This document shows, piece by piece, positions 33,258 to 45,549 of a DNA stretch of 64,000 bases. This stretch comes from Engraulis encrasicolus. Taxonomy: Eukaryota; Chordata; Actinopteri; Clupeiformes; Engraulidae. The DNA is taken from NCBI RefSeq assembly GCF_034702125.1, contig NC_085873.1, positions 42,988,348 to 43,052,347 on the forward strand, read 5' to 3'. Position 1 is the stretch's first letter; each line of letters starts with the position of its first letter. The position numbers and the translations under genes are program-made. The notes under the pieces were generated by a model, which was not told where the DNA came from, made no database searches, and saw only the letters and a program-made list of their open reading frames with translations.

Positions 33258-34042
33258 ATGTGCATAGACTTTATTTTGCTGAGAACCTTCATGTATGCAG
33301 CGTAGCCTCCTCTCCTCTCATCTGACAGACCTTCAATTTGCTTATGGCATATGTGATTACAGTGCAACAAGGCCTTGGACCAAAAACAACATATCTTAAT
33401 ATTTAGCCTTTGCCCAAGGCAGAAATACATACAAAGCAAACCTTGCATTTCTGTGTTATTTCATGTTCTGTCTCTCTAGCCCCGCAGTGGCATCGACAAA
33501 CAGGCCTGTCCTCCCCCCGGAGATTAGTAGTAGTTGATAATCAAGAAGACCCTGTGTTTGGACATGGTGATGCTGGGTATTTTTAACAGAGTGTCAAGAA
33601 CTTTTCAAACCCTTGCAAAACCATTCCACCCATCAATTTACATGAATGATTCGACTGCCAAGGATTTGGGCTTAAATAGGGAGGGCCTGAACACAATCAG
33701 TGTGAGGCAATTTTTTAAAGTTGCAGGTCCTTATAGCGGCCTGGCACTACGCCTCAAAAGCTTGTCCAAGAGAAAAGATTGGCGACGGGCACACCTGACA
33801 CTTAAAGGGGAATTCCACCGGTGGAGACATGAATATGTTACTGAAAGTGGGTCATATTTATAGTAGAATAGTAACATACATTTCTAATTTGGTGCCTTCT
33901 TGGCCAAGAAAAGGCAGAAAATGACTTTTTAGTGCTTGTGGATTTGTGACAACAATCCCCATAATGCACTGCAATGCTCAAGTTCCACAGGCCACACCCA
34001 GTTATTTGGGACTCTATGCATCATCCCTCCCTCAGCTTGCAG

Positions 34043-34242
34043 GCAGTGTTGCCAGATTGGGCTGTTTCCCGCCCAATTGGGCTGCTTAGGATGGTCGTGT
34101 GCGGGTAAAAATGGCATTTAGCAGAAAAACCCGTCCAAATTTTAGCCATGGAAATCAATAGAATTGGGCAGGATTTTGAGCTTCTAGGCTGGTTTTGAGC
34201 ATTTTTTGGGATGGAAATCATCAGCCTCATCTGGCAACCCTG
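34043..34242 (+). mobile_element. hAT-type MITE, GTTGCCAGAT family (copy 2)
   Basis: 200 bp, from CAGTGTTGCCAGATTGGGCT to ATCTGGCAACCCTG. Target duplication CTTGCAGG versus CTTTCAGG (one mismatch) at 34035-34042 and 34243-34250. The interior shares the CCGCCCAATTGGGC and GCATTTTTTGGG blocks with the other copies. Confidence 0.88.
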
Positions 34243-34276
34243 CTTTCAGGTGCATCACAGTGGGACAGACATCACT

Positions 34277-34980
34277 GGAAAGGAGAAGCTGGAGCACACT
34301 GCAGCTTAGTTTTCAAGACTTTATTTTGTGCACACACACGACCAACGTTTCTGTGTTGCTACACCTTCTTCAGAGTCAAATGATGGCAAGAGAGCGACAC
34401 ACATTTCAAGACTTGACATTCACAGGTGATCCTACTTGGTTTGGCTAAATTGGTCTGATCTCATTGCAGGTAATTGACCCCACCCCCCAACACCAGGACA
34501 AGATTGTAGACAATTAGACAGCTTGCCAACTTCCCAAAACAAAATAAAAAAGTGAAAAAAACAATACACAAAGAACATTGTCAATGAAACCACAGCTACA
34601 ATTATTACAAGACCACAGCCGCGATGCTGGAACAATTTGTTACAGAGAGCAAGACATATTGTGTTCCTCATTTATGCCCTGAGGCTCCACTGAATTTAGA
34701 GAATGAATTCAAAATGCCTTTCTACGAAGCCTCTCTGTCTAATTGTCTGCAATCTTGTCCTGGTGTTGGGGGGTGGGGTCAATTACCTGCAATGAGATGA
34801 GACCAATTTAGCCAAACCAAGTGGGATCACCTGTGAATGTCAAGTCTTGAAATGTGTGTCTCTTTCTTGCTATCATTTGACTCTGAAGAAGGTGTAGCAA
34901 CACCGAAACGTTGGTCAGGTGTGTGCACAAAATAAAGTCTTGAAAACTAAGCTGCAGTGTGCTCCAGCTTCTCCTTTCCA
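34277..34980. repeat. Foldback with ~245-bp inverted arms
   Basis: The left arm 34277-34520 and right arm 34736-34980 are inverted copies with few differences. For example GGAAAGGAGAAGCTGGAGCA at the left outer end is mirrored at the right, and CCCCACCCCCCAACACCAGG is mirrored at about 34758-34777. The loop is about 215 bp. Both arms include an AATAAAGTCTTGAAAACTAA-type block. Confidence 0.85.
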
Positions 34981-35001
34981 GCTATGCCAGTGACTTACTG
35001 G

Positions 35002-35188
35002 CAGTGTTGCCAGATGAGGCTGATGATTTCCAGCCCAAAAAATGCTCAAAACCCGCCTGGAAGCACTAAATCTATTGGTGTCGATGGGAAAGATTGGGCG
35101 AGTTTTCCTGTAAAATGCCATTTTTACCCGCAGACGGCCATCCCAAGCAGCCCAATTGGGTGGGAAACAGCCCAATCTGGCAACAATG
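35002..35188 (-). mobile_element. hAT-type MITE, GTTGCCAGAT family (copy 3)
   Basis: 187 bp, inverted relative to copy 2. Perfect 8-bp duplication CTTACTGG (34994-35001 and 35189-35196). The right terminus reads CAACAATG instead of CAACACTG, a change in the terminal repeat that could impair mobility. Confidence 0.88.
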
Positions 35189-35333
35189 CTTACTGGAGCC
35201 TCAAAGCCAGTGATTTCAAAAGCACTGGGACACTGATCTGTGATAGGTCTGTTAGAGCATTAGGTCCAACCCCCTATGGGCGGGGTTGAAAAGGTGGGAA
35301 AAAGGCTTGTAGTCTCAACAGAAATCCACCTCT

Positions 35334-35401
35334 CTTACACTTCCTATGTCGATGATGCAAAATGACCATTTTTACATCATTGACATAGGAAGTGTTAAGA
35401 G
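35334..35401. repeat. Short perfect-stem hairpin
   Basis: CACTTCCTATGTC-GATGATG is mirrored by CATCATT-GACATAGGAAGTG around a loop near 35362. The similarity weakly extends outward to about 47-bp arms. It is part of the TTAA element at 33806-35518. Confidence 0.65.
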
Positions 35402-35599
35402 ATGAATGCGGATTTCTCCTATCTCAGGGGGAATTGAGAGATTTTTGCAAGACCATTCAAAAGTATGACTGGGTGTCTAGCAATGGAAAGCCTAATGCAA
35501 AATGGGTGGAGTGTCCCTTTAAACATGCTGCTTTGGGCAGATATGTTATAGAAGATGTCCATCTCCCGTCCTGGCACTAATACATACACACACACACAC

Positions 35600-37492
35600 A
35601 CACAAGCCACGGTCTCTTCTACGCTTCCCATCTCCGTACCTGGCTGGTGGGTTGGGGTGAATATCAGCAGAAGTTGTTTGTCAAATGGGATGTTGTTACA
35701 GTTATACATGACATTTCCCAATACAATGGTGTGAATTGTGGTGAAAGCTTACCCCTTGAGGTGTTGTACAGTCATCTGACATGGTTGGATATGCCTTTAG
35801 GGAAGTATTTCAGAAAGGTTTTAACAGTAAAGTACTTTACTGTACCGTACACTATGTACAGGAAAATACATGGGGCGAAGAGTTTTTTTTTAACTCTGAA
35901 ATTCCTGTCCCTCTGTCCCTGGATGTAGCTATATGGCTCATTTGAAAACCTGGACTCTGCATTATCATTCAGTCTTTGAATTCAGTTTTTAGCCCTTTCA
36001 TTGTGGGAGCTGCAGTCATTCAAAGTCAAAGTCAAAATTGTGATGAGAACATCTCTACTTCACCCCAAAAGTCACACAAACAGGGCTTAATGTGTAAAAT
36101 AGCGAACCACCACTTTAACATTGGTAGCGCTGTTTCTTCATTAATTTAGGTCAGAAAACCAAAATCCTACCCTATAGGACACGAAATAGGTTCGTGTTTT
36201 GCTTGCAACCTTATTGAAAAGTTACTCGAGTGAGATGGTGGCATGATTGGAGCACACAAAGTATGTTTGTTGATCCGTGCGCTTTCTAGTCGAGTGAGGA
36301 TGCCGAGACCCTTCAAGCCAGACTATTCAACTGCTAGAAATATGTCCGGTTTTAGCATAAGAGGATAGTGATTACCTCCTGTTACATCGCGGGGAAACTT
36401 GCACCTTTGTCACAAATACCCTAGGCACAATTTCAAATCATTTTAATAATAATACGACCGTAATAGGCTATCTTGCTAAACCCTACTTGAAAACATGCAA
36501 TTTCAGCATTGAGTTCAATGGAGTGCTGTCAAAACTGTCCGAGGTTTGTCCGAGGTCGTCCTTTTGCTGCGCTGTGATTGGTCAAAAAGCACTTTAGGGC
36601 GGGTCTTAGCCAAAGGAGAATTGTGTTGCAGATATTGCAAAACCTAAGCCATGTTATTACAGTCTACCAAATGGTCTGACCCTGGTTCATTCACTTCATA
36701 TTTGACTGGCGTTTGATGAGTGACAGTACAACCAAATGTATACTGAGAAATAATATATATTTTTTTATTGTGCGCAGTCAAATGGGTTCCACTCCATGAT
36801 CATACATCTGGAGTTACGCCATAGATCTCCGAAGGCATGGTTTTATACTGTATACAGTATAATCTTTAAAAAAACCAAACATCTTGGCATGTGATTTGGA
36901 CATTTTTAATGAGCTGCGATTTAAAACTACTCACAGATTCGATAATTCGACAATCGACAATTACAGAATCAATGCTGATTAGTGAGTCCATGCAAGTGGC
37001 CATTGTTGCCCCCTACATTCAATTTCAACCACGTCACATCTCTGAAAATCCCGGGACCCTGATGGGTTGTAGGCTACTGCATTTTGGTTTGGGAGCAGGG
37101 AGTAAGGCTAGGGACAGCAGGGAGTCGTGTCCAAACAATTGGAGCCGTTTCCAATCAATTGCCTCCGTGTGTGTGAAGCACTAAATCGTGTTGAATGCTG
37201 CCGGCCATGTTGCCTCTGGTTGAATATTCAGTGCATCCTGGTCTGTGACCAAAGCAAGTAGACACATAGGCACACCACAGTCAAGGGCCACAGATCATGC
37301 ATACATCTGCTCTGCTTTTACCTGTGTGGGGGAATGTGAAATATCATGGCTGACACTACAAAAGTCTGTGTGTGTGAATATCATTTGTGATACATCGGTA
37401 TACAAATAGACAAAACACACCAACACCACCCCCCATCCTCTGTAGTATCTGTGCATTAGTGTGTCAAGGTATGCAGGCCTCATGCATACTTA
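35600..37492. other. No gene recognised
   Basis: A CA tract lies at about 35584-35604. The remainder holds only short, uncharacteristic frames. No inverted-repeat ends or RNA genes were seen. Confidence 0.4.
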
Positions 37493-38636
37493 CAGTATAT
37501 CACGTAAGTGAGTACACCCCTCACAGTTTTTGCAGATTTTTGAGTATATATTTTCATGGGAGAGCATTAAAGAAATGTCACTTTGACAGAATGATTAGTG
37601 ACATTTTAACAACATGTATAACCACTTACATTTCTTGCTCATTCCGAAAAAAATCAAAATACAGCCATTAATGTTTGAACCTTGCCCACAAAAGTGAGTA
37701 CACCCCAAATTAAAATCCGGTACAGAAGGGGCCTTGTTGGCTCGAACCATCTCGAAATCAAAAGGGATTAAAAGGGAGGTCATCAGTGTGCATTTTGAAC
37801 TTTCTTTACATTGAACTTTTACATTTTGAGTCTGCACTTGGTTTAAATAGATTGGTGCGAGATGAGAGTGTCATGATCTGCTTCAGTAGTCACAGTGCAT
37901 GTTCACATGCATGTTTCTTTTAGGTGTAATTCAGATTATCAATGTTGACAGCATTCATGCAAACCCAAACCATGTCAGATCCACTACCATGGTTGACTTT
38001 TGAATTGTACTCTCCTTGCCTTGCCTTGCCTTCAGACCACACAACATGGTTCCAGTGATCCATATCCTCGGTCTGTACATCTCTCTACCAAGAAAGAGAA
38101 ATTTGCTTTAGATGGTGTCAAGCATGTGTGGTAGTAAAAAAGTGAGTTTTACAAAAAAAAAAGTTGATCCTCTCAATATTCAAGCATGGTTTGGTGATGC
38201 ATGACTGCTGTCAACACTGGAAATCTGAATTACACCTAAAGGAAAAATGCATCTCAAAATGCACTGTGACCACTGAAGCAGATCGTGACACTCTCCATAG
38301 GATTGCATTCAAATCTCACACCAATCTATTTAAGCCAGGTGCAGACTCAAAATGTAAAAGTTCAATGTAAAGAAAGGTTGAAACGCACACCGATGACCTC
38401 CCTTTTATCCCTTTTCATTTCGAGACGATTTGAGCCAACACACCCACTTCTCTACTGGATTTTAATTTGGAGTGTACTCACCTTTGAGTAAAGTGAACAA
38501 AAAAAAATAAGCTGTTAAATATGTTGTTAAAAGGTCACTAATCATTGTGTCAAAGTGAAATTTCTTTATTGCTTGAAAAGATATACCCAGAAATCTGCAA
38601 AAATGTGAGGGGTGTACTCACTTACGTGATATACTG
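37493..38636. mobile_element. Foldback Tc1-like element
   Basis: 1144 bp. The ends CAGTATATCACGTAAGTGAG and CTCACTTACGTGATATACTG are exact inverses, flanked by TA. A second AAAGTGAGTACACCCC-type repeat lies about 190 bp inside the left end, with its partner near 38465, the inner/outer direct-repeat layout of Tc1-like IR/DR ends. The inner sequence is also inverted: TTTAGGTGTAATTCAGATT near 37920 matches AATCTGAATTACACCTAAA near 38222. The element is therefore mostly palindromic, with its transposase gene replaced. No DDE coding remains. Confidence 0.85.
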
Positions 38637-38693
38637 TACGTAGTATTTGCTGTCGCTCTGCCACAAGTCCACAACATGCATGTACAAACACAC

Positions 38694-38699
<6 letters not shown>

Positions 38700-38762
<63 letters not shown>
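38700..38762 (+). repeat. (GA)n microsatellite
   Basis: About 63 bp of pure AG dinucleotide. Confidence 0.95.
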
Positions 38763-38765
<3 letters not shown>

Positions 38766-40510
38766 CCACGGCCTTTGGGACATGGTTTATCCATCTACAA
38801 CACAGATGTTCAGAGGCCTCCCTTCCCTAAAAGCCTCCCTTCTCCTAAACTAAACATGGCAGCATGAAAACACACACACACAGAGGAGGGTATGAGGACA
38901 GGACTGAATAGTTATTTTCAGGACGTTCAGAACTCACGATACCAAGGCCAAATATTTGCCCATTAGGAATAAGATCCAGAGGAATAAAACACATAAACAA
39001 CATAAATAAATAAGTAATGTTCATCATCACCTTCAGTGACTGAATAAAACATGGGCACTGTCGTTCGGAACAGTATGGTCAGAGAACGTTTTCTTATAGG
39101 GAGAAGATCCACTCATGAGAGCACCCATTGAAAATGAATGGTAACGATTCGTAACGCAAACATGGCGTCTACCCACACATATCCCGCCTTTCCGGTTCCA
39201 CGAGCCAATTGCCTACTGAGCTGCGCTGTCACTGATCCAATCATCTGGCCACATCGACGCACGTGTGATCAAAGGATTTTACGACTGTTCAAATCTATCT
39301 GCTAAACAACGGTCGGTTGACGGGGGTGTGGTCACGCATACTCCCATTAGATTCTCCCCGGGGCTAACTGCGCTGCTCAGCCGACTTTCGAGCCTCGCGG
39401 CGCGGCCTGTCTCGCAGCTGACACCGGGTAGACCGAGCGAGATCACAAACGGCGAACGGTCGTTTGCACACATTACTCACCCAATATCACAACACAGTGT
39501 GTACATGGCTTACATTTGATTGTATTTTGGTCCTAGATAACATTTAAGCCCCGTTATATCATTATAGAAGTACAGAAGTAGTCTAATATAAGCTTGTAGC
39601 TACCTGGTTCTGGTAAAATGCTAACGTTAGCTTACCCGGTTAGCTCAAAACATCGAGTGATGAAATGGCAATGTGGGGTAACCTATTTGTGTTACATAAG
39701 TTCGTTCCATACTTGCATAACACATGTTGCAGCATTTCTTACTTTCAATTAATTGTTCAGACATAAAACATTAAATGAAAATTTGGTCATACTTCTTTTT
39801 TTGTTTAGTCTGGGCGATTGAGCGCTATTGTTAGCGCTATCATTAGCTTACCTGTCAATGGTTAGGTTTTATTTCAACAAACCACTACAAACAAACTTGT
39901 CGGAGGTATCACCTTTATTTATTCAACATTTATTGACATAACAAACATGAACAGTATGCTTACTGTTCCAGAATAGTCATAGTATTGTAATTTACCGTGA
40001 ATAAACATTTGAATGAGATCCGTAGTATAATCCTGTCCTTTTGCCTGCCTGTGGAGCAAACTTGGTCGCAAAGCACAACGTATTGTCGTGAACTGCTGCA
40101 CATGCGCAGTTGTAAAAAGCTGTCCAAAAAACGAGTGAGAAAAGTGATCATAAAAGCTGTATTTTGAGTTACATGACTCAATTTAACAGTCTAGACTAAT
40201 CAACTTTTCACCACGGTTCATCCCGGACGGTTTTTTTTTAGGGGCGTTGACGATTAGGTTACTTATACTCCCAAACTGGATTCCCCCATTCATTTCCCCA
40301 TTGACTCTCAGCTCTGGTCTCACTAATTGCGAAATAGATCCCCGAGAGCGTCACCAAGATGGCCGCCGAGTGTCATAACTTATTACCGGAAAAGAACTTT
40401 GGTATGGTGGCTTCCAGAACTTGGGGTTGTCAGGACAACTCCAAATAGAATGCATTTATTAAAAATCTTCGGCAAATGCAATTTGATGCACATAGACTAG
40501 AGTCTTCTTC
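38763..40510. other. No gene recognised
   Basis: No coding or repeat structure could be supported in this 1.7 kb. A slightly GC-richer stretch near 39160-39480 has no recognisable exon. Confidence 0.4.
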
Positions 40511-40705
40511 CAGTGTTGCCAGATTGGGCTGTTTCCCGCCCAATTGGGCTGCTTAGGATGGTCGTGTGCGGGTAAAAATGGCATTTAGCAGAAAAACCCG
40601 CCCAATTTTTGCCATAGAAATCAATAGAATTGGGCAGGATTTTGTACTTCTAGGCGGGTTTTGAGCATTTTTTGGGCTGGAAATCAGCCTCATCTGGCAA
40701 CCCTG
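40511..40705 (+). mobile_element. hAT-type MITE, GTTGCCAGAT family (copy 4)
   Basis: 195 bp with perfect 8-bp duplication TCTTCTTC (40503-40510 and 40706-40713). Same orientation as copies 2 and 5 and very similar to them. Confidence 0.9.
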
Positions 40706-40713
40706 TCTTCTTC

Positions 40714-41825
40714 TCTAACTTAGTTTTATTATTATGCCCCTGTGTACTGTACTGAGTCGATCCATTTCGCCCCCAAAGGGCCAATTGATGATTTCTTAAC
40801 TACGAATATTTTATGCAAATGTTGAAGCACTTTCCACCCCTTGTTCAGGATTTCTTTCCATTTTGCACACGGGTCCAAATTCTCATTAAGAAAGTTTGGG
40901 ATGGATGGAAACTGGACTGCTTGTCATTTTCCTTCCGGGTAAAATCAGGCCACAGCAGCAAATCAGCACTGATCAGTGCAGGACTGGCCATCTGGCATAG
41001 CAGGCATTTCCCAGTGGGCCCCTATTTTTAGATTTAAAAACATTTCTGAAAATACCGACCAACAAGGGTGCAGGGCCCACTGTTGAGTCAGTTCTGCACC
41101 ACTAATTATGAGGGGCCTCTTTAAGCCAAAAGTCCTCAGGCCCTATATCTTCCCCACTGGAGCTAATCAGGACAGAGTCACCAGGCACCAGCGAGCAGTC
41201 AGGTGCGAACAGGACGATGCTGAGCACAGCACAGCCAGGTGCGAAAAGCAAGACAAGGGAGACAGAACGCCAGGACAGGAAAGCAAGGGACGGCACGCCA
41301 CGCCACGGGTGGGAGGGCAGCAGCAATGCGTGTGGAACTTGCATCAAATTGTTTTAATTAACAGTCTCAATGGTACAGTATATATAAGCCAGAGAAATAT
41401 TTTAATTGATATTCAATAAAATATGGATTGTATGGATGGCTTGCACTGCCTATTCAATCCCATTCTTAAAGGATGACTGAGTATAATGGACAACAATTAA
41501 CATAGCCTTCACAAACTTCAGCTCAGACTGCACCACAGAAAGCTCTATACACACACACAAAAACAGTTAGATAGCAGTACACAGAATTCGCTGACAGTTC
41601 TGAGAGAAGAGAATGGTCTTCTGAGAAAGAGGTGCACAATGTCAACAATCAGCATTGCACACATACATTTAAATGACCAGTCAAAGCATTGTTATACCTT
41701 TTTTAAATGTGTGTCTATCTAGTGAGTTCATGTCTGGTAGGTATTTGGTCCTCCAGTTTTTGTGGAGCTGCAATATGCAGCTCTGCTATAGCTGCCGTCT
41801 GCACAACATTGTGGCCAAAACTAAC
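40714..41825. other. No gene recognised
   Basis: Only short frames. Nothing else supported. Confidence 0.4.
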
Positions 41826-42078
41826 GGTAGGGACACATAGGAGGCGAAGCGAAGAGAGGCGAAATCCAACCGTCATCAGGTCGTCGCGGCGAATCAAATG
41901 GAATGGAACAGTTATGTTGTTGATTTGATTGGGCCGCGGCAGGCGAATTCGCTCCTCATTTGCATAACATTAAACTTTCTTTAATAATTTTGCTTCGCTT
42001 CGCTCCTGTTCGCTTGCCATCGACTCTCTCATAGGAATGAATGGCAAAATTGCAAATTTGCGTGTATGTGTCTCTACC
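41826..42078. repeat. MITE with GGTAGGGACACATAG ends
   Basis: The left end GGTAGGGACACATAG is mirrored by TGTATGTGTCTCTACC. Inside, GGCGAAGCGAAGAG is mirrored by TTGCTTCGCTTCGCTCC. About 253 bp. Target duplication not defined. Confidence 0.6.
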
Positions 42079-42535
42079 AACCTTTCGAAAGGCACCCATA
42101 ATTGTGCCAAGGCGGCTGTAATATTTCAGAAATTTCGGTTTGGGCTGCAAATAAGAGAAGAAGATTTTAACCCCTTAACACACACCATTATACACTTGTT
42201 GTTACCAGATTGGCAATGACCAAGTTTTGTGTCGAAGTGGTGTGGTACAATTGTAGTTGTTTTCAGTGACCCGAGAGAACTGGTCCATTTGCCCCTTCAA
42301 GCCTCCCTGCTTATACTGTATAAAACACTTAAAATATTGCTACTCACCGTTCTCTGATGACGAAAATGACTCGTCAATTGCCACAAACTCCCTTCTACCC
42401 CCAATCCTTTGGCCAGTCTGGCACCTCATGCGTTCCATGGCATGCAAGCAAGCACCTCTTGTAATTTTTGCCATCCGGCCAAGGGTCACAGAGCTGGCAG
42501 CGATGCAGTCCTGCTTCATGTCCACTGGTCTCAGT

Positions 42536-42969
42536 CAGTGTTGCCAGATTTTCTACGACAAATAAGCGACTGACGTCCTGAAAACAAGCCCAAAAGAAGC
42601 GACTGACGGGCGTAGTGAAAACAAGCCCAAAATAAGCAACCGAAGGGGTGGGTCGTCAGTCGCGTGCCTAGTCAGGGAAGACCTTGCTCTTTGCGGGGGT
42701 CTGCGTGGCAGCTAAAATCCCCTCAAGTGACCACAGAAAGTGGCAGTTAACAATGCTGTAGTAGGGTCACTTGTAAGGATGCGTGAGACAAAACGAGTTG
42801 CCATTGAGAAACACATTCAAATGACCGGCAGAGCAGGAGAAAACGGCAAGCCCAACCCTGAAAAGAGCAAGCCCCAAAAAAACGCAACCCGCGACTTCAC
42901 AAAATTCAAAGCGACTGCTCAAAAAAAGAAGCCCAAGGTCGCTTATAATAAGCGGACTTGGCAACACTG
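42536..42969. mobile_element. hAT-type MITE, second family with CAGTGTTGCCA ends
   Basis: 434 bp, ends CAGTGTTGCCAGAT and TTGGCAACACTG. Perfect 8-bp duplication GTCTCAGT (42528-42535 and 42970-42977). The interior (repeated AAGCGACTGACG and AACAAGCCCAAAA blocks) differs from the 200-bp family, yet the terminal 11 bp are the same, suggesting a shared transposase. Confidence 0.88.
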
Positions 42970-42977
42970 GTCTCAGT

Positions 42978-43394
42978 CTGAGACCCTGGAAAAATCTACA
43001 GAACTAGATGATAAACCGGTGACATATCCATGTCCTTATGTTTTCATTGCAACTGCTGAACAGTTTTTGCCAAGGTCTTGTTTTGCATCTTCTTCCTCTC
43101 TGCAAAGATATTTTTTCAAGTTCATCACACCTTCAGTCAAAGGAATGGCATCCGCTTTGTTCCATTTCTGTTGTTTAAGTGAGGACAACGCATGGCTGGA
43201 CACAAATGTGTTCCACTTGACATAAGGCCATTTCAGGAAGTTTTTGGCATTGGTTTGAACCAGGCCTGGCCTGCTTCTACTTGGAAGCAGTGGGGAACAT
43301 AGAACCCCTTTTTTGAAAAAAAGGGTCCTATGTTCCCCGGTAGAGGTTAACATAGGACCCAGGGAACATAGGGATGACCCCCTCTCACCAATGG
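42978..43394. other. No gene recognised
   Basis: Unassigned sequence between two short elements. A short palindrome GGGGAACATAGAACCC...GGGTCCTATGTTCCCC lies near 43291-43338. Confidence 0.4.
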
Positions 43395-43563
43395 GAGGCA
43401 ATCGCTATTCCGACATAGCGCCATTCCGACACTTTTTAGGGGTTAGGGATAGGGTTAAGGTTAGGGATGTAGGAATAGCTGCGGACGGTGGAAAACGTGT
43501 CAGTATTCCGACAATAGACATTAACGTTGGAATAGCGACATGTCGGAATAGCGCCACGTAACC
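43395..43563 (+). repeat. 165-bp repeat with TTAGGG-rich core (copy 2)
   Basis: 169 bp, very similar to 8834-8998, including AGGCAATCGCTATTCCGACA at the start and GGAATAGCGCCACGTAACC at the end. The flanks are a perfect 11-bp direct repeat, CTCACCAATGG (43384-43394 and 43564-43574). Confidence 0.82.
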
Positions 43564-43574
43564 CTCACCAATGG

Positions 43575-44238
<664 letters not shown>

Positions 44239-44408
44239 AAAAACAAGAGTTCCATAGTCACAAGCAAATTAAAAGAATAAAACATAAGCACTCAATACAA
44301 CTGTGGACACTACAACTTGTGTCAAGATTAAAGTCACTTGAACATTGGAATTTAAAATGCACATGTGATACATCACAGGGGCATTTTTTTTCTTTGTACA
44401 CTTTATAA

Positions 44409-44414
<6 letters not shown>

Positions 44415-44488
<74 letters not shown>

Positions 44489-44600
44489 AAAGACAGTGAG
44501 GAAGTTAGAGTAGTAGATTATTTATGTATTATTATGTATGTATGCTTCTTGATACCTTAATTTCCCCCTGGGATCAATAAATGATACTCTACTCTACTCT
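44415..44600 (+). repeat. (GA)n microsatellite plus retroposon tail
   Basis: A pure GA array spans 44415-44486. At about 44555-44600 the sequence CCTGGGATCAATAAATGATA followed by ACTCT repeats resembles the common fish LINE/SINE 3' tail. The body of the retroposon is not identified. Confidence 0.75.
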
Positions 44601-45549
44601 CAAATGCTACTCTCAAATGCCATTGAACAGCTTTATAGCTCTGGGCTAACATTCACGACCCAGCTGCGAGACAAAACTGTTTCTGGAACACTTCGTTAAG
44701 ACTTACAAAGTACCAATGTTTACAAGTAATGTAGTTAGTCGTTCGTCCGATGTTGGTGCGAACGACTCAGGTGTTCCTGCAAAACGAAGTAGGGGCTGTT
44801 CGTTAGTACTACTGTCGGAATTGGAACGAATAGCATGGTTAGCTAGTTCACCTTTGTTTTGGGAAGCACGTCACTCTTGCTCGTGGTTTGGGGCGGGTTC
44901 AGGCAGAGTTCAAGCAACATCGATCGATTACTGCCACCAAGTGCACAAGCCTCCGACCCACACTACACCAAATGTCTAGTCATGCTACGAACAGGGCCGA
45001 AAAAAAACCCACCAACACAATATTCAAACAGGGGACAAAAATATAGTAGGAAATTATAGGCTATGTTACACTATCGTGCTTCACGAGCTCCGATCAATCA
45101 AAGCTGCGCCAAAAAAAAAGAACCGTTTGATTACCATCGGGATTTGAACCCACACCAAAAGCAGCATCTCGCATGAATGTAGATTATTTAATTGCTCACA
45201 TATCTCCACACATAACAAAGCCAATAGCACATTTTGATTAAACTCCAACAAGCATAGGCTACATGGAAATACATGTAGCCTATAAGTTGCCATTGCGAAA
45301 TGCGCTGTTCACTATTATTTTTAAAAGGCACCAGTGTGCGGTGATCCTTCTTGTAGGCCTATTCCTTGCATTGTAGGCTATGCCTTAGTCCACAAGAACT
45401 CCAAACTACATCGTAGGGCTACAACAAGTTCAAAAAATGGACATTATGCAACTGCCCTAGTATTTGGAAATAGTGCGTGATGGGAAGGCACTCGGAAAGG
45501 CGAGCATGACGACAAGAATAGGACACTTCTTCGCGTTACTAGGTCTTTT
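44601..45549. other. No gene; tRNA-like B-box near 45130
   Basis: At about 45129-45150 GGGATTTGAACCC is the inverse of a polymerase III B box (GGGTTCAAATCCC). No convincing A box at proper spacing was found, so this is at most a SINE or tRNA fossil. Confidence 0.35.

Larger units (their letters stand above)
33806..35518. mobile_element. TTAA-flanked element carrying nested insertions
   Basis: The left end AGGGGAATTCCACC and right end GGTGGAGTGTCCCT are imperfect inverted repeats (9 of 14), both flanked by TTAA (33802-33805 and 35519-35522). Inside are two copies of the GTTGCCAGAT MITE in opposite orientations (34043, 35002), a foldback (34277-34980) and a short hairpin near 35334-35401. Without the nested parts the element would be about 600 bp. 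Confidence 0.68.
33534..35580 (+). pseudogene. Unrecognised coding exon split by a TTAA element
   Basis: The open frame from 33534 reads FNRVSRTFQTLAKPFHPSIY, LGLNREGLNTISVRQFF and LSKRKDWRRAHLTLK, then enters a transposon. After that element's right end the same frame resumes at about 35522 as HAALGRYVIEDVHLPSWH and a TAA at 35578-35580. The composition looks like genuine protein, and the frame agreement across the 1.7-kb insertion supports one original exon of roughly 100 codons. An acceptor-like CTGTCTCTCTAG precedes it at 33479. I do not recognise the domain. It may be a later exon of the SWIM/KDZ-like relic upstream, but I cannot show this. Confidence 0.5.

Noticed and set aside
42740..43225. 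161-codon lysine-rich protein
   Set aside because: Most of its length lies within the 434-bp MITE and continues past its right end. The composition follows the element's internal AAGCCC repeats.
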